Source of the DNA: Bacteroidales bacterium
GTDB taxonomy: Bacteria; Bacteroidota; Bacteroidia; Bacteroidales; ML635J-15
Assembly: GCA_007130555.1 (NCBI GenBank)
Contig: SLSH01000351.1
Location: 1 to 9,908, forward strand
DNA length: 9,908 nucleotides
Reading direction: 5' to 3'
Every line of letters starts with the position of its first letter. Within the stretch, counting starts at the first letter, position 1. Both the position numbers and the translations under genes were made by a program. This document shows positions 1-8,200 of the stretch, piece by piece. Under the pieces are notes generated by a model, which made no database searches, was not told where the DNA came from, and worked only from the letters and a program-made list of their open reading frames with translations.

Positions 1-336
1 AAATTGTCTGAAAAACGATATAAAAATAATACTTTTTTATATAAATAAAAATATAAATTTTTTTAGTATATGACAAAACATTATAATGTAGAAGCAAAAT
101 AAAATTGCCAAAAGCTTTGGTTATACAGATACGGTTATTTAAGTTTGCTTAGCTTTGGGGAGCTTATAAACCTGTAGTTTATGGATTATCTTGGATGGTT
201 GGTCAGAATTGGCATAGTAAACCTGAGGAAAATTTCGGTTGGGGCATACATTGGGGAATAGGAGTCTCTTTTTATTCTGAAAATTATGTGCGAAAGTTTT
301 CTCAATTAAATTGCTTTTTTAGATTTATTAGTAAAT
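1..336. other. AT-rich leader without a convincing gene
   Basis: This stretch precedes the plus-strand operon. Positions about 19-63 are almost purely A and T. All three forward frames are broken by stops in the first 150 bases, so no upstream gene end can be recognised. From about 150 onward one frame opens (described separately). An 8-bp direct repeat, AGCTTTGG, occurs at 113-120 and 151-158, and a short inverted repeat CCAAA/TTTGG lies at 108-120. I see no tRNA, riboswitch or terminator in it. Confidence 0.6.
116..147 (+). promoter_or_regulatory. Candidate Bacteroidota-type promoter (distal)
   Basis: TTTG at 116-119 and TAAGTTTG at 140-147 are separated by 20 bases. This fits the Bacteroidota primary sigma consensus (TTTG or TTG near -33, TAnnTTTG near -7, spacer of roughly 17-23). 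Transcription would begin near 154, giving either a leader of about 210 bases before the DUF4468 gene or a transcript for the doubtful small ORF at 195-362. Such short AT-rich matches arise easily by chance, so this is only a candidate. Confidence 0.3.
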
Positions 337-362
337 TTGCCATTATTATTAAAAATATTTAG
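195..362 (+). other. Doubtful 55-codon ORF or gene remnant
   Basis: The frame is open from 153, just after a TAG at 150-152, to a TAG at 360-362, with its first ATG at 195. The predicted peptide is rich in Gly, Trp and Tyr in its first part (for example FGWGIHWGIGVSFYSENY), which looks like an outer-membrane beta-strand pattern, then becomes Ile/Phe/Lys-rich. I recognise no family. It ends two bases before the ATG at 364 of the next gene. It could be a real small protein behind the candidate promoter at 116-147, the decayed tail of an outer-membrane protein gene, or chance. Confidence 0.2.
311..339 (+). promoter_or_regulatory. Candidate Bacteroidota-type promoter (proximal)
   Basis: TTG at 311-313 and TAAATTTG at 332-339 are 18 bases apart, again fitting the Bacteroidota -33/-7 pattern. 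Transcription would start near 346, about 18 bases before the ATG at 364. If this is right, the TTG at 337 lies inside the -7 element and cannot be the start codon of the following gene. It is better placed for the operon than the upstream candidate, but the evidence is motif matching only. Confidence 0.35.
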
Positions 363-363
363 T

Positions 364-939
364 ATGAAGAAATCATTGTTATTATTTTTATTTGCAAGTT
401 TTGTAGTATTTGCAAATTCTCAGGAGGAGAGTAAAACAGGTTATTCTGCGGATGAGCCGATTAATGCCAACGAAAATGGGGTAGTTGTTTTTTCTGAAGT
501 TGTGGATGTAGAAGGTGCTTCGGCTGAATATTTATTTACAAATGCAAGCCTGTGGGTAATGAACAGATTCAGGCATGTGAAAAATTTGTTTCAAATTGAG
601 GATACGGTTGAATACATATTAGCAGGAGAGGGGCATATTAAAGTTGATGTGAAATATGCAGTTACCGGCGAAGAAGAAATATTATTTTTTGCATTTAAAA
701 TTCAGTGTTGGGACGGACGCTACAGTATTGAAATGAAAAATATCAGCTTTAAAACATTTGAAGGGCGTCATTTAAAGGTGGAAAATATGATTACCGAGAA
801 ACATTTATATAGAAAAACGGGAAGGCGACCCAGAAGTATAAATCAAACGTATAAGGAAATTACGGTAAATTTTATTAATGATTCCTTTGCGGGATTAGAA
901 TCCAGAATACGTTTGCTATTAAATGAAGAATCAGATTAA
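364..939 (+). CDS. Secreted DUF4468-like protein
   Basis: The product is 191 residues from the ATG at 364. I chose this start because it gives a textbook signal peptide: MKK, a Leu/Phe-rich core, and a likely cleavage after ANS before QEE at about residues 19-20. A longer reading from a TTG at 337 would add nine residues ahead of it. The body resembles DUF4468, a small TBP-like-fold domain common in Bacteroidota: a Y...A..W segment (EYLFTNASLWVMNRF), a D...I-G-G segment ending in GEGHIKVD, a Phe-rich strand, and the DGRYSIEMKNISF strand. The function of DUF4468 is not known to me. After cleavage the protein would be periplasmic or envelope-associated. It is the first gene of a likely three-gene operon; the next begins 7 bp after its stop. 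The domain call is from pattern memory and is moderately sure. Confidence 0.75.
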   Translation: MKKSLLLFLFASFVVFANSQEESKTGYSADEPINANENGVVVFSEVVDVEGASAEYLFTNASLWVMNRFRHVKNLFQIEDTVEYILAGEGHIKVDVKYAVTGEEEILFFAFKIQCWDGRYSIEMKNISFKTFEGRHLKVENMITEKHLYRKTGRRPRSINQTYKEITVNFINDSFAGLESRIRLLLNEESD

Positions 940-946
940 ATAAATT

Positions 947-1711
947 ATGTTTTTCATACTCTCTAAAATATTACATTATATACTGGCGCCATTGGTTTGG
1001 ATAATGGCTTTGCTTATTATATCAATTATAATTAAAAACAATTCACGAAAGCGAAAATTACGGATAATTGCATTTATATTATTAATATTATTTACCAATC
1101 CTTTTATTCAGGATGAATTTATGCGTTCATGGGAAATTAATGCCGTGCAGATAAGCGAATTAAAAGAAAATTATGACTATGGAATTGTTCTAACAGGGAT
1201 GATTACTTATGACAGCAAATATGAAAGGATTAATTTTTTACGCTCCGCAGACAGGATTTTTCAGACTTTGGATTTGTACAAAAGAGGGATAATTACTAAA
1301 ATTTTTATTACAGGTGGAAGCGGATTACTTTTTGACCAGGAAAATAAAGAAGCGATTCTTTTAAAAGATTATCTGATACATATCGGAATTCCCGAAGAAG
1401 ATATTTTAATAGAATCCGAATCAAAAAATACTTATGAAAATGCACTTGAAACAGCAAAAATTTTAAAGCCGGAAGAAAATAATGATACTTATCTTTTAAT
1501 TACAAGTGCGTTTCACATGAGGCGTGCAGCGGGATGTTTCAAAAAACAAGGTTTTAAATTTGACCAATTTGTTACGGACAGGTATGCAGGGAACAGAAAA
1601 TATGAATTGCATCATTTAATTGTTCCAAAGGCGGGGGCTTTGCAAAGATGGACTATATTAGTTCGTGAAGTAAGCGGTTTTATCATTTATAAAATTGTAG
1701 GATACAGATAA
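947..1711 (+). CDS. Membrane-anchored DUF218 protein (YdcF/SanA/ElyC-like)
   Basis: This 254-residue protein begins with two hydrophobic segments (about 8-29 and 37-54) separated by a basic loop NNSRKRK, followed by a DUF218 domain from about 76 to 250. Family signatures are GIVLTG (79-84), the helix SADRIFQTLDLYKRG (100-114), ITGGSG (121-126), ESESKNTYENA (156-166) and ITSAFHMRRA (185-194). Two N-terminal membrane helices plus a DUF218 domain resemble E. coli ElyC and SanA, which are linked to envelope integrity and peptidoglycan or lipid-carrier balance. The biochemical activity of the family is poorly defined, so I give no reaction. The gene lies 7 bp after the DUF4468 gene and 18 bp before a cell-wall glycosidase gene, which supports an envelope role. 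I see no truncation or lost motif. Confidence 0.88.
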   Translation: MFFILSKILHYILAPLVWIMALLIISIIIKNNSRKRKLRIIAFILLILFTNPFIQDEFMRSWEINAVQISELKENYDYGIVLTGMITYDSKYERINFLRSADRIFQTLDLYKRGIITKIFITGGSGLLFDQENKEAILLKDYLIHIGIPEEDILIESESKNTYENALETAKILKPEENNDTYLLITSAFHMRRAAGCFKKQGFKFDQFVTDRYAGNRKYELHHLIVPKAGALQRWTILVREVSGFIIYKIVGYR

Positions 1712-1729
1712 ACAATAAAAGAAAATATT

Positions 1730-2968
1730 ATGAACAGGATTATTTTTTTATCAATATTTATATACATTGTTTTTGCATGTTCAAACAGTAATGATGCCAA
1801 TAATAAAAACAGGGGAAAAAACAGCAATGAAAATATTGAGAAATTAGAAATAATCCCCGGTGCAGAAAGGACTGATGATTATCTTCATCTGATATCGGGA
1901 TTAAAAGTTGCCGTTCTTACAAATCAGACAGGGCTTGTAGCCGACACTCATCTTGTTGATACATTATTGAGCGTAGGTGTAGAATTAGTTAAGATTTTTT
2001 GCCCGGAGCACGGATTTAGAGGCATTGCAGATGCAGGGGAAAAAATTGGCGACAGTTTTGATGAAAAAACAGGCATTCCTATTGTTTCGTTATATGGAGC
2101 AAATAATAAACCAACTCAGCAACAATTGCGTAATGTTGAAATAATTATTTTTGATTTACAGGATGTCGGAGTCAGATTTTATACATATATATCAACACTC
2201 CATTATGTTATGGAAGCTTGTGCCGAAAATAATATTCCCCTTATAGTCCTTGACAGACCGAATCCCAATGCATATTATATCGACGGTCCCGTATTAGACA
2301 CTTCTATAATTAAATCGTTTGTGGGAATGCATCCCGTCCCCGTAGTTTACGGCATGACAATAGGCGAGTATGCAAAAATGCTCAATGGAGAAAAATGGCT
2401 GGCAAACGGAATTCAATGTGATTTAACAGTAATTCCGAATAAAAATTATTCTCATCAAATGAAATATGACTTGCCTGTAAAACCTTCTCCTAATCTGCCA
2501 AATAAAAGAGCCATAGAATTGTATCCTTCTCTTTGTTTTTTCGAAGGAACGGTTTTAAGCATAGGAAGAGGGACCGATAAACAATTTCAGGTAATCGGGC
2601 ATCCCGGGCTTAAAAATGTCGAAAATATAAATTACAGCTTTACGCCTTCTCCTCAACCCGGAGCTCAAAACCCCAAGTTAAACGGCAAATTATGTTATGG
2701 ATTTGATTTAAGCATGAATAACGATTTTTTTGAAGATTCGGATAATGCAAAACTCAATTTGTCGCTTTTAATTAAAACTTATGAATTGTTTCCCGATAAA
2801 AATAATTTCTTCTTAAAAAATAATTTTTTTGACCTTCTTGCCGGAAATCGCGAATTAAGAAAACAAATCAAAAATCAGGTAAGTGAAGAACAAATAAGAG
2901 CATCGTGGGAACCTCAATTATCCGAATTTAAAGAAATCCGAAAAAAGTATTTAATATACAAGGAATAA
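1730..2968 (+). CDS. namZ: Exo-beta-N-acetylmuramidase NamZ family (DUF1343) lipoprotein
   Basis: The 412-residue product has a lipoprotein signal peptide with a lipobox ending at Cys17 (VFAC), then an Asn/Lys-rich linker to about residue 38. The rest matches the NamZ/DUF1343 family (B. subtilis YbbC/NamZ, Tannerella NamZ; GH171), which removes MurNAc from the non-reducing ends of peptidoglycan fragments. Visible signatures are the GLKVAVLTNQTG start (57-68), PEHGFRG (92-98), DLQDVGVRFYTY (142-153), DRPNP (175-179), SPNLPN (253-258), YPSLCFFEGT (265-274) and GRGTDKQFQVIG (279-290). Length is normal for the family. As a lipoprotein it would be anchored in the envelope and act on muropeptides or glycan ends there. 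It is the last gene of the plus-strand operon and converges on the next gene with a 31-bp gap. The symbol reflects family assignment, not proven activity. Confidence 0.93.
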   Translation: MNRIIFLSIFIYIVFACSNSNDANNKNRGKNSNENIEKLEIIPGAERTDDYLHLISGLKVAVLTNQTGLVADTHLVDTLLSVGVELVKIFCPEHGFRGIADAGEKIGDSFDEKTGIPIVSLYGANNKPTQQQLRNVEIIIFDLQDVGVRFYTYISTLHYVMEACAENNIPLIVLDRPNPNAYYIDGPVLDTSIIKSFVGMHPVPVVYGMTIGEYAKMLNGEKWLANGIQCDLTVIPNKNYSHQMKYDLPVKPSPNLPNKRAIELYPSLCFFEGTVLSIGRGTDKQFQVIGHPGLKNVENINYSFTPSPQPGAQNPKLNGKLCYGFDLSMNNDFFEDSDNAKLNLSLLIKTYELFPDKNNFFLKNNFFDLLAGNRELRKQIKNQVSEEQIRASWEPQLSEFKEIRKKYLIYKE

Positions 2969-2981
2969 AAATTTTCCTGTA
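2957..2981. terminator. Weak hairpin at the convergent junction
   Basis: The sequence spans the end of the NamZ gene and the junction. TACA-A-GGAA (2957-2965, with one bulged A) can pair with TTCCTGTA (2974-2981) around an 8-base AT loop, an eight-pair stem. No clean T-run follows on the plus strand; on the minus strand the downstream is AT-rich with a T-run farther on. It could serve as a modest bidirectional terminator between converging genes, but the stem is short and interrupted, so confidence is low. Confidence 0.25.
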
Positions 2982-2999
2982 AACAAAATCCGTACAGTA

Positions 3000-5165
3000 T
3001 TATTTTACAACTATTTTTTCAATAATTACATTATCGTTACTTACAAGTTTAATAAAGTAAATGCCCGATGTAATATCAAGATTTATTTCTTTTTGTTTGT
3101 TTCCGTAACTGATAAATTCATCATTAAGAATAATGCTTCCTTTAGAGTCATAAATACTGTATTGTAGTTTACCTTCAAAATCATTAAAGTCAATTATAAA
3201 TGCTCCTTTGTTAGGATTAGGATAAATTGATATTGATTTTGTTTTGGTATCTGTAATATTAACATCAATATCAACTACAATTACAAATTGACAAAAATTA
3301 GAGCAACCTGTACCGGGATCTGTATATGTATAAGTAATAATGTACATGTCATTAGCTAATCCATCGGGATTAAATTCTCCGCCGGTTACCCCTGTTCCCG
3401 AATAAATGCCTCCTGTCGGTTCTGCTCCTGTTAATGTAACTATTTCATTTTCGGTTACTGTAAAGTTGCCGGGACAAGTAACTTCGGGCAGACAATTAAC
3501 AGTAATTGTAAAATCACAGCTTTCTTCGTTATAGGAATAAGTTATTGTGTGGGTGTCGCATCCTGCTTCGGCGGGAGAGAATATTCCTCCCGATACTCCT
3601 GTTCCCGAATAAGTTCCGCCGGATGGCATTGCTCCTGATAGTGTAAATGCCGGAGTATTTTCACATATTGAAATATCATCAGGACAAACTATATCCGGAA
3701 AATCTTCAATATTAACTGTAATTACGAATTCACAAGAATTTTCACAATCATTACCGTCAACATAAGTATAAGTAATAGTATAATTTCCGTTAGCTAATCC
3801 TTCGGGATTAAATTCTCCGTTTGTAACCCCTGTTCCCGAATAAACGCCTCCTGCCGGTTCAGCTCCTGTTAATGTAATTGATTGATTTTCAGTTACGGTA
3901 AAATTATCGGGACAAGTAACATTTGGCAGAGGGTTAACTGTAATTGAGAAATTACATTCTTCTTCATTTACATTATAAGTAATTGTATGTGTTCCATCTC
4001 CTGCCGAAGCAGGATTAAATGTTCCGTCAATTACTCCCGGACCTGAATATCCTCCACCTGAAGGAGTTGCACCTGTTAGTTCAAATTCTTCGTCATCTAT
4101 GCAAACAATGATATTTCCGGGACAAACTAAATCCGGGAAATCTTCAATTTCAACGGTAATTACGAATTCACAAGAATTTTCACAATCGTTACCGTCAATA
4201 TAAGTATAAGTAATAGTATAATTTCCGTTAGCTAATCCTTCGGGATTAAATTCTCCGTTTGTAACCCCTGTACCCGAATAAACGCCTCCTGCCGGTTCGA
4301 CTCCTGTTAATGTAATTGCTTGATTTTCAGTTACGGTAAAATTATCAGGACAAGTAACATTTGGTAGAGAATTTATATTTATTAAGACTTCATTAGTTTC
4401 AATATTTGTTTCTCCTCCACAATTTGAAATCAAACATTTATATTGATAAACACCGGCATCGTTATATCCCGAAACAGTCAATAAAGATGCATTTTCTCCT
4501 AAATAATTAGTTCCTTCAGGAGTTCCGTCAACAACATTTATCCATTCGGTACCATTATAAAATTGCCATTGATAACTTATTGGGGCATCTCCATCTGCAA
4601 TTACGTTTAGCTGAATGTTTTGCTGATTAATACATAATGTTTGAGCAGAAGGCTGAGTAATAATTGTAGCAGATGTACAATCTTTACCGACAACTTCTCC
4701 ACCAATCCATTCCGCCGGAAGCTGATTATATAAATCATCAAAAACCAGAAGTGCCGTCGGTTCATTATTCCAGAATAAACTAACCTGCTCTACTGTTCCC
4801 AAATATTTAAACGTAAATTCTATAAGATTTCCGTTAGTAACTTCGGAATTCCCAAAATCTATGGACCATAAAAATGTTCTTTTATCAGGATGATCTGTAA
4901 CTTCGGATACCTGTATGCCCGGCATTGATTGAACCGTACTAAAACTGACATACTCTAATAGTTCTGAATCAAAATTTAAAGTTCCTTGAATTCCCAAGGG
5001 ATTTATATCTCCCAAACCACTTATAGACATTGTGATTATAACCTCTTCGTTTGTTTCTACATTATAATGATTTGTCAATTCTACTACAACTTGAGAATGT
5101 CCTTTAAAATAAATTCCTAAAACAAAAATCAAAATAATTATACACCTATTTGCTAATCTGTTCAT
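3000..5165 (-). CDS. T9SS-exported cohesin-like / Ig-like repeat protein
   Basis: The product is 721 residues. It starts with a signal peptide (about 1-25, ending GHSQ). A cohesin-like domain follows (about 26-163), homologous to one in the neighbouring large protein; shared pieces include NHYNV, PLGIQG, LEY and VTNGNL. Next is an Ig-like domain (about 166-265; SYQWQFYNGTEW and a GVYQYKC strand). Five small Gly/Thr-rich repeats come next: type a at about 267-343, 413-489 and 559-634, and type b at about 344-412 and 490-558. Each type-a repeat has a TCPxNFTVTE start, YSGTGV, and a paired-cysteine region. The end (about 644-721) is a T9SS type A sorting domain with ISIYPNPNKG and a final GIYFIKLVS...KIVVK. 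It should therefore be exported and anchored to, or released from, the cell surface. No catalytic domain is visible; an adhesive or structural role is inference. It begins 48 bp after the large gene's stop with no obvious promoter between, so co-transcription is likely. Confidence 0.9.
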   Translation of the reverse strand: MNRLANRCIIILIFVLGIYFKGHSQVVVELTNHYNVETNEEVIITMSISGLGDINPLGIQGTLNFDSELLEYVSFSTVQSMPGIQVSEVTDHPDKRTFLWSIDFGNSEVTNGNLIEFTFKYLGTVEQVSLFWNNEPTALLVFDDLYNQLPAEWIGGEVVGKDCTSATIITQPSAQTLCINQQNIQLNVIADGDAPISYQWQFYNGTEWINVVDGTPEGTNYLGENASLLTVSGYNDAGVYQYKCLISNCGGETNIETNEVLININSLPNVTCPDNFTVTENQAITLTGVEPAGGVYSGTGVTNGEFNPEGLANGNYTITYTYIDGNDCENSCEFVITVEIEDFPDLVCPGNIIVCIDDEEFELTGATPSGGGYSGPGVIDGTFNPASAGDGTHTITYNVNEEECNFSITVNPLPNVTCPDNFTVTENQSITLTGAEPAGGVYSGTGVTNGEFNPEGLANGNYTITYTYVDGNDCENSCEFVITVNIEDFPDIVCPDDISICENTPAFTLSGAMPSGGTYSGTGVSGGIFSPAEAGCDTHTITYSYNEESCDFTITVNCLPEVTCPGNFTVTENEIVTLTGAEPTGGIYSGTGVTGGEFNPDGLANDMYIITYTYTDPGTGCSNFCQFVIVVDIDVNITDTKTKSISIYPNPNKGAFIIDFNDFEGKLQYSIYDSKGSIILNDEFISYGNKQKEINLDITSGIYFIKLVSNDNVIIEKIVVK
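3264..4367 (-). repeat. 438-bp super-repeat, two and a half copies
   Basis: Within the T9SS repeat protein, a 146-codon unit made of one type-a and one type-b module recurs at 3930-4367 and 3492-3929, with a further half unit (type a only) at 3264-3491. The first two type-a modules are nearly the same at DNA level: my hand alignment of 4141-4367 with 3703-3929 shows about 11 differences in 227 bases. The type-b modules between them, and the third type-a module, are clearly more diverged. The uneven divergence suggests local gene conversion or a partial recent duplication. Confidence 0.88.
4677..5090 (-). other. Cohesin-like domain of the 721-residue protein
   Basis: Residues about 26-163 form a beta-rich domain without catalytic motifs. 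It aligns along most of its length with residues 880-1019 of the large protein: a HYNV..N strand, MSxSGL, PLGIQG, an F..E.LEY strand, a K(R)T..WS strand and VTNGNL. The pattern (an asymmetric strand describing an averaged property, then F...LLEY) is that of cohesin-like domains widespread in Bacteroidota surface proteins. Binding to a dockerin is not shown by the sequence. Confidence 0.6.
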
Positions 5166-5213
5166 AATACTTTATAATTTTTAAAAATTTAACAAAAAAT
5201 AATTACACATATT

Positions 5214-8200
5214 TTATTTCACAATCATTTTTATATTGATAATTTCATTTGTTGTTTCATTGTTATAGTTAATTCTTACAGTATATAAACCTGAAGTTAA
5301 ATCTGAAACATTAAATTCAAATTTATTCTGACCTTTTATAAGATTTTTATTTTCAAGTTTCTTAACTTCTCTGCCTAAAACATCAATTAGTGATATTTCT
5401 GCTAGACCGATTTTAAAAACATCAAATTGTACATAGATAATATCTTTTGCAGGATTTGGATAAACCTGTAGTCTGAATAATTCCGAGTCAGTTACTAATG
5501 AAGTTCCGTCTGTAAGTTTTGGTATTTTTAGATTTACCGGCGAAATAACATCAAAATCCGATGTTGCAATCAGGCTTGTATGTCCTGTTAAATAGAAATC
5601 ATCAATTGATTGTTGGTTGTTAATTTTTTCGAATTCAAGGTTTAGAAGATTTTCGTCGGAAGAGATATCAAAAGAGGCATTTGGAGGAGATATATATAAT
5701 ATTCTGATTACTCCGTCAATATCAGTTACAAGAAAATCCTGTTCAGAATTTAATATTTCGCCCATCTCTAAATTAATATTATTATCAATAAATGAATTAT
5801 CTATATTAATTTTTGCAGATTTAAGCATAAACTTATCGGAAGGATATGCTAATTCCAATTGATATCCGAAGTTATTTTGGTAATCATGAATAACATGTAC
5901 GGGTAATGTAAATGTATTTTCTTTTACAATTAGAATATCTTCGGTTTCAATAATAAAGTCATCTGTTTTATCAGATTTTCCGCCACCCCAGTTATGTGTA
6001 GAGAAATCATTATACATATAAGCTGTTGCCGAAGCATTGTAATCTCCGTAAGCAATAAGTACGCATTGATAATTTGTAATATTTGAATTTATTGTTATTT
6101 GGTCTGAACTTCCCATCCATGTTCCGTGAGGAAGGAAATTTTGCATATCAATATAATCCGGATTAAACGGATTTACGATTTTTGTTTGTAACATTGATAC
6201 GTCAGAGGCATTTAAACTTCCGTCATCATTAAAGTCCATAGCATTTAAATAAAAATCGTCAAATCTGAATTTCAGGTTATAAGGATTTAAGATATGGGTT
6301 CTAAAAATACCGACATCAGCTGCATTTATCCCTGTACCTGAATATATCCATTTATAATAGTCATTATTTAATTTATTATATTTTAATACGTAATCTCCTT
6401 CGTTTGTAATATTGTCAATTATAAATACCCCCTCGACATTTGTTGTGTCTCTGCCTATTTCTACACCCATCGGAGTTTCTAAAATAACAATAACATTGTC
6501 AAGATTATATATCGGATTATTATACACAGGTTCGTCAGAACTTACATTAACGCTTCCTGCATATTTTACTGTACCGCTGACAGTATAGCCGTCAACATCA
6601 GTACCGCAAATTTCGCTTGTATTCCATTTCGCTTCAATTTCGTTCCATTCGCCATCTATTATCATTTCAGCCAGGGGGTCTCCTGTCCAGATTATATTGG
6701 TACATGTTTCACCTGTTCCTTTATATAAAAATTGCAGACCTACGAGATTTCCGTTAGTAACAGTTGAACTTCCGTGTTCTGTTGACCAGAAAATAGTTTT
6801 GGTGTCGGGTTGTCCTGATACACTTGAAACCGAGAGAGAACCTCCCTGTAATTGATAACCGACATATCCTTGATATTCCAGTATTTCCGTATTAAATTTA
6901 ATACTTCCCTGAATTCCAAGAGGATGTTCGTCTTCAGGTAATCCGCTGACAGACATAATTACAGTAACAATGTTGTTAGTAGTCACATTGTAGTGGTCGG
7001 ATAATTCAATATATACATTAAAGTCTTCTATTCCTGTAGTAAAACTAAGCTGTTGTCCGTAAGCCGTGCTGTTATTGTTTGTTGCATAAGCGCGTACATA
7101 GTAAGTAGTTTCCGGAGTAAGTCCTGTTAAATTACTTGTAAAGATACCTATTCCTGTTCCGTCTGAAGTAATTCCCTGATTATTACCGATTGTAGGATTT
7201 TGAGAAGTGCTCCATACAATACCTCTTGCAGTAACACTTGAACCGCCGTCATTTATTATATGTCCTCCCGATTTTGCTGTTGTTGGAGCGATATCTGTTA
7301 TTGAATTTGTTTCAATAATTGGAGGTCCTTCGCAAAATTCCGTTGTAACTGTAATATAAGGGTTGCTATACGAATTGGATAATTCATTAATTTCTGCAAC
7401 TGACAATACTTTATTGTAAATACGAACATCGTCTACTTTCCCTTTCATATAATTTATACCTGAAGCATATCCTGTTCCGCTCCATCTGCCGATTTCGGCA
7501 TTTCTACTGATAACTGCACTTGTACCCGGATAAGTAACCACAATATGTTGCCATTGATTAACAGTAAAATCATCTGTTTCTACTCCGTTTACATATATTT
7601 TTCTACCATCACTTGGTCCGTATGCCACTACTTTAGAAGATGTGTTAACAATAAATCCAAAAGCAGTACTACCTTCTGCTGCATAAGTCGCTATGATTCT
7701 TCGGCTTTCGCTTAAATCTCCTGAAGCGATAAAAACTCTTGCTACAACAGTTGCCCCTGTAATGTTGGAGCCTGATGTAACTCCGAAAATTTCATTTGTA
7801 TGAGGTAATTCAATATAGTTGCTACTTCCGTTAAATTGCAAAGCACTATTATTTGAGCCGAACATATTTGTAGTCCATGTCGCACCAATATTAGTTGCCT
7901 GGTGATTATTACCGGAATAATCTAAAATATCTCCATTGAACGGATACCATGCCGTAATCTGCTCCATAGTTCCTCCTGAAGATATGGAATATCCTTCGCC
8001 ACACACATTTGTTACTATTCTTCTGAAACAGGCATCATCTGTTAGCATTCCGTGATTATAATTTTGTTCGGTAGCATTTTGAATATCAGTCCATGCTCCC
8101 GTGCAACCGCTTTGTATTTGCCACTGATAAGAGTATGCTCCGATTCCTCCGGAAGGAAGATTTCCTGTAAATTCTTCGGGAGAACTACCTGAACAAATTA

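Noticed and set aside
108..120. Inverted repeat CCAAA-AGC-TTTGG as an operator
   Set aside because: It has only five base pairs around a three-base loop and no second copy; not enough to support a regulator site.
337..363. Alternative TTG start nine codons upstream of the DUF4468 protein
   Set aside because: It puts extra residues in front of an otherwise ideal signal peptide, and the TTG falls within a likely promoter element. ATG at 364 is preferred.
3264..4367. CRISPR-like array
   Set aside because: The regular repeats are coding modules of a protein, with no short palindromic repeats or unique spacers.
5176..5189. 14-bp palindrome AATTTTTAAAAATT between the two minus-strand genes
   Set aside because: It is made only of A and T in an AT-rich spacer, too weak for a terminator and likely to occur by chance.
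5318..5325. TAAATTTG on the minus strand as a promoter for the 721-residue protein
   Set aside because: It lies about 150 bp upstream inside the large gene, and no TTG or TTTG sits at a suitable distance (the nearest CAA on the plus strand is 28 bases away).
5617..5862. 81-codon open frame on the plus strand
   Set aside because: It lies fully antisense within the large T9SS gene and has no recognisable domain; it is a shadow of that coding frame.
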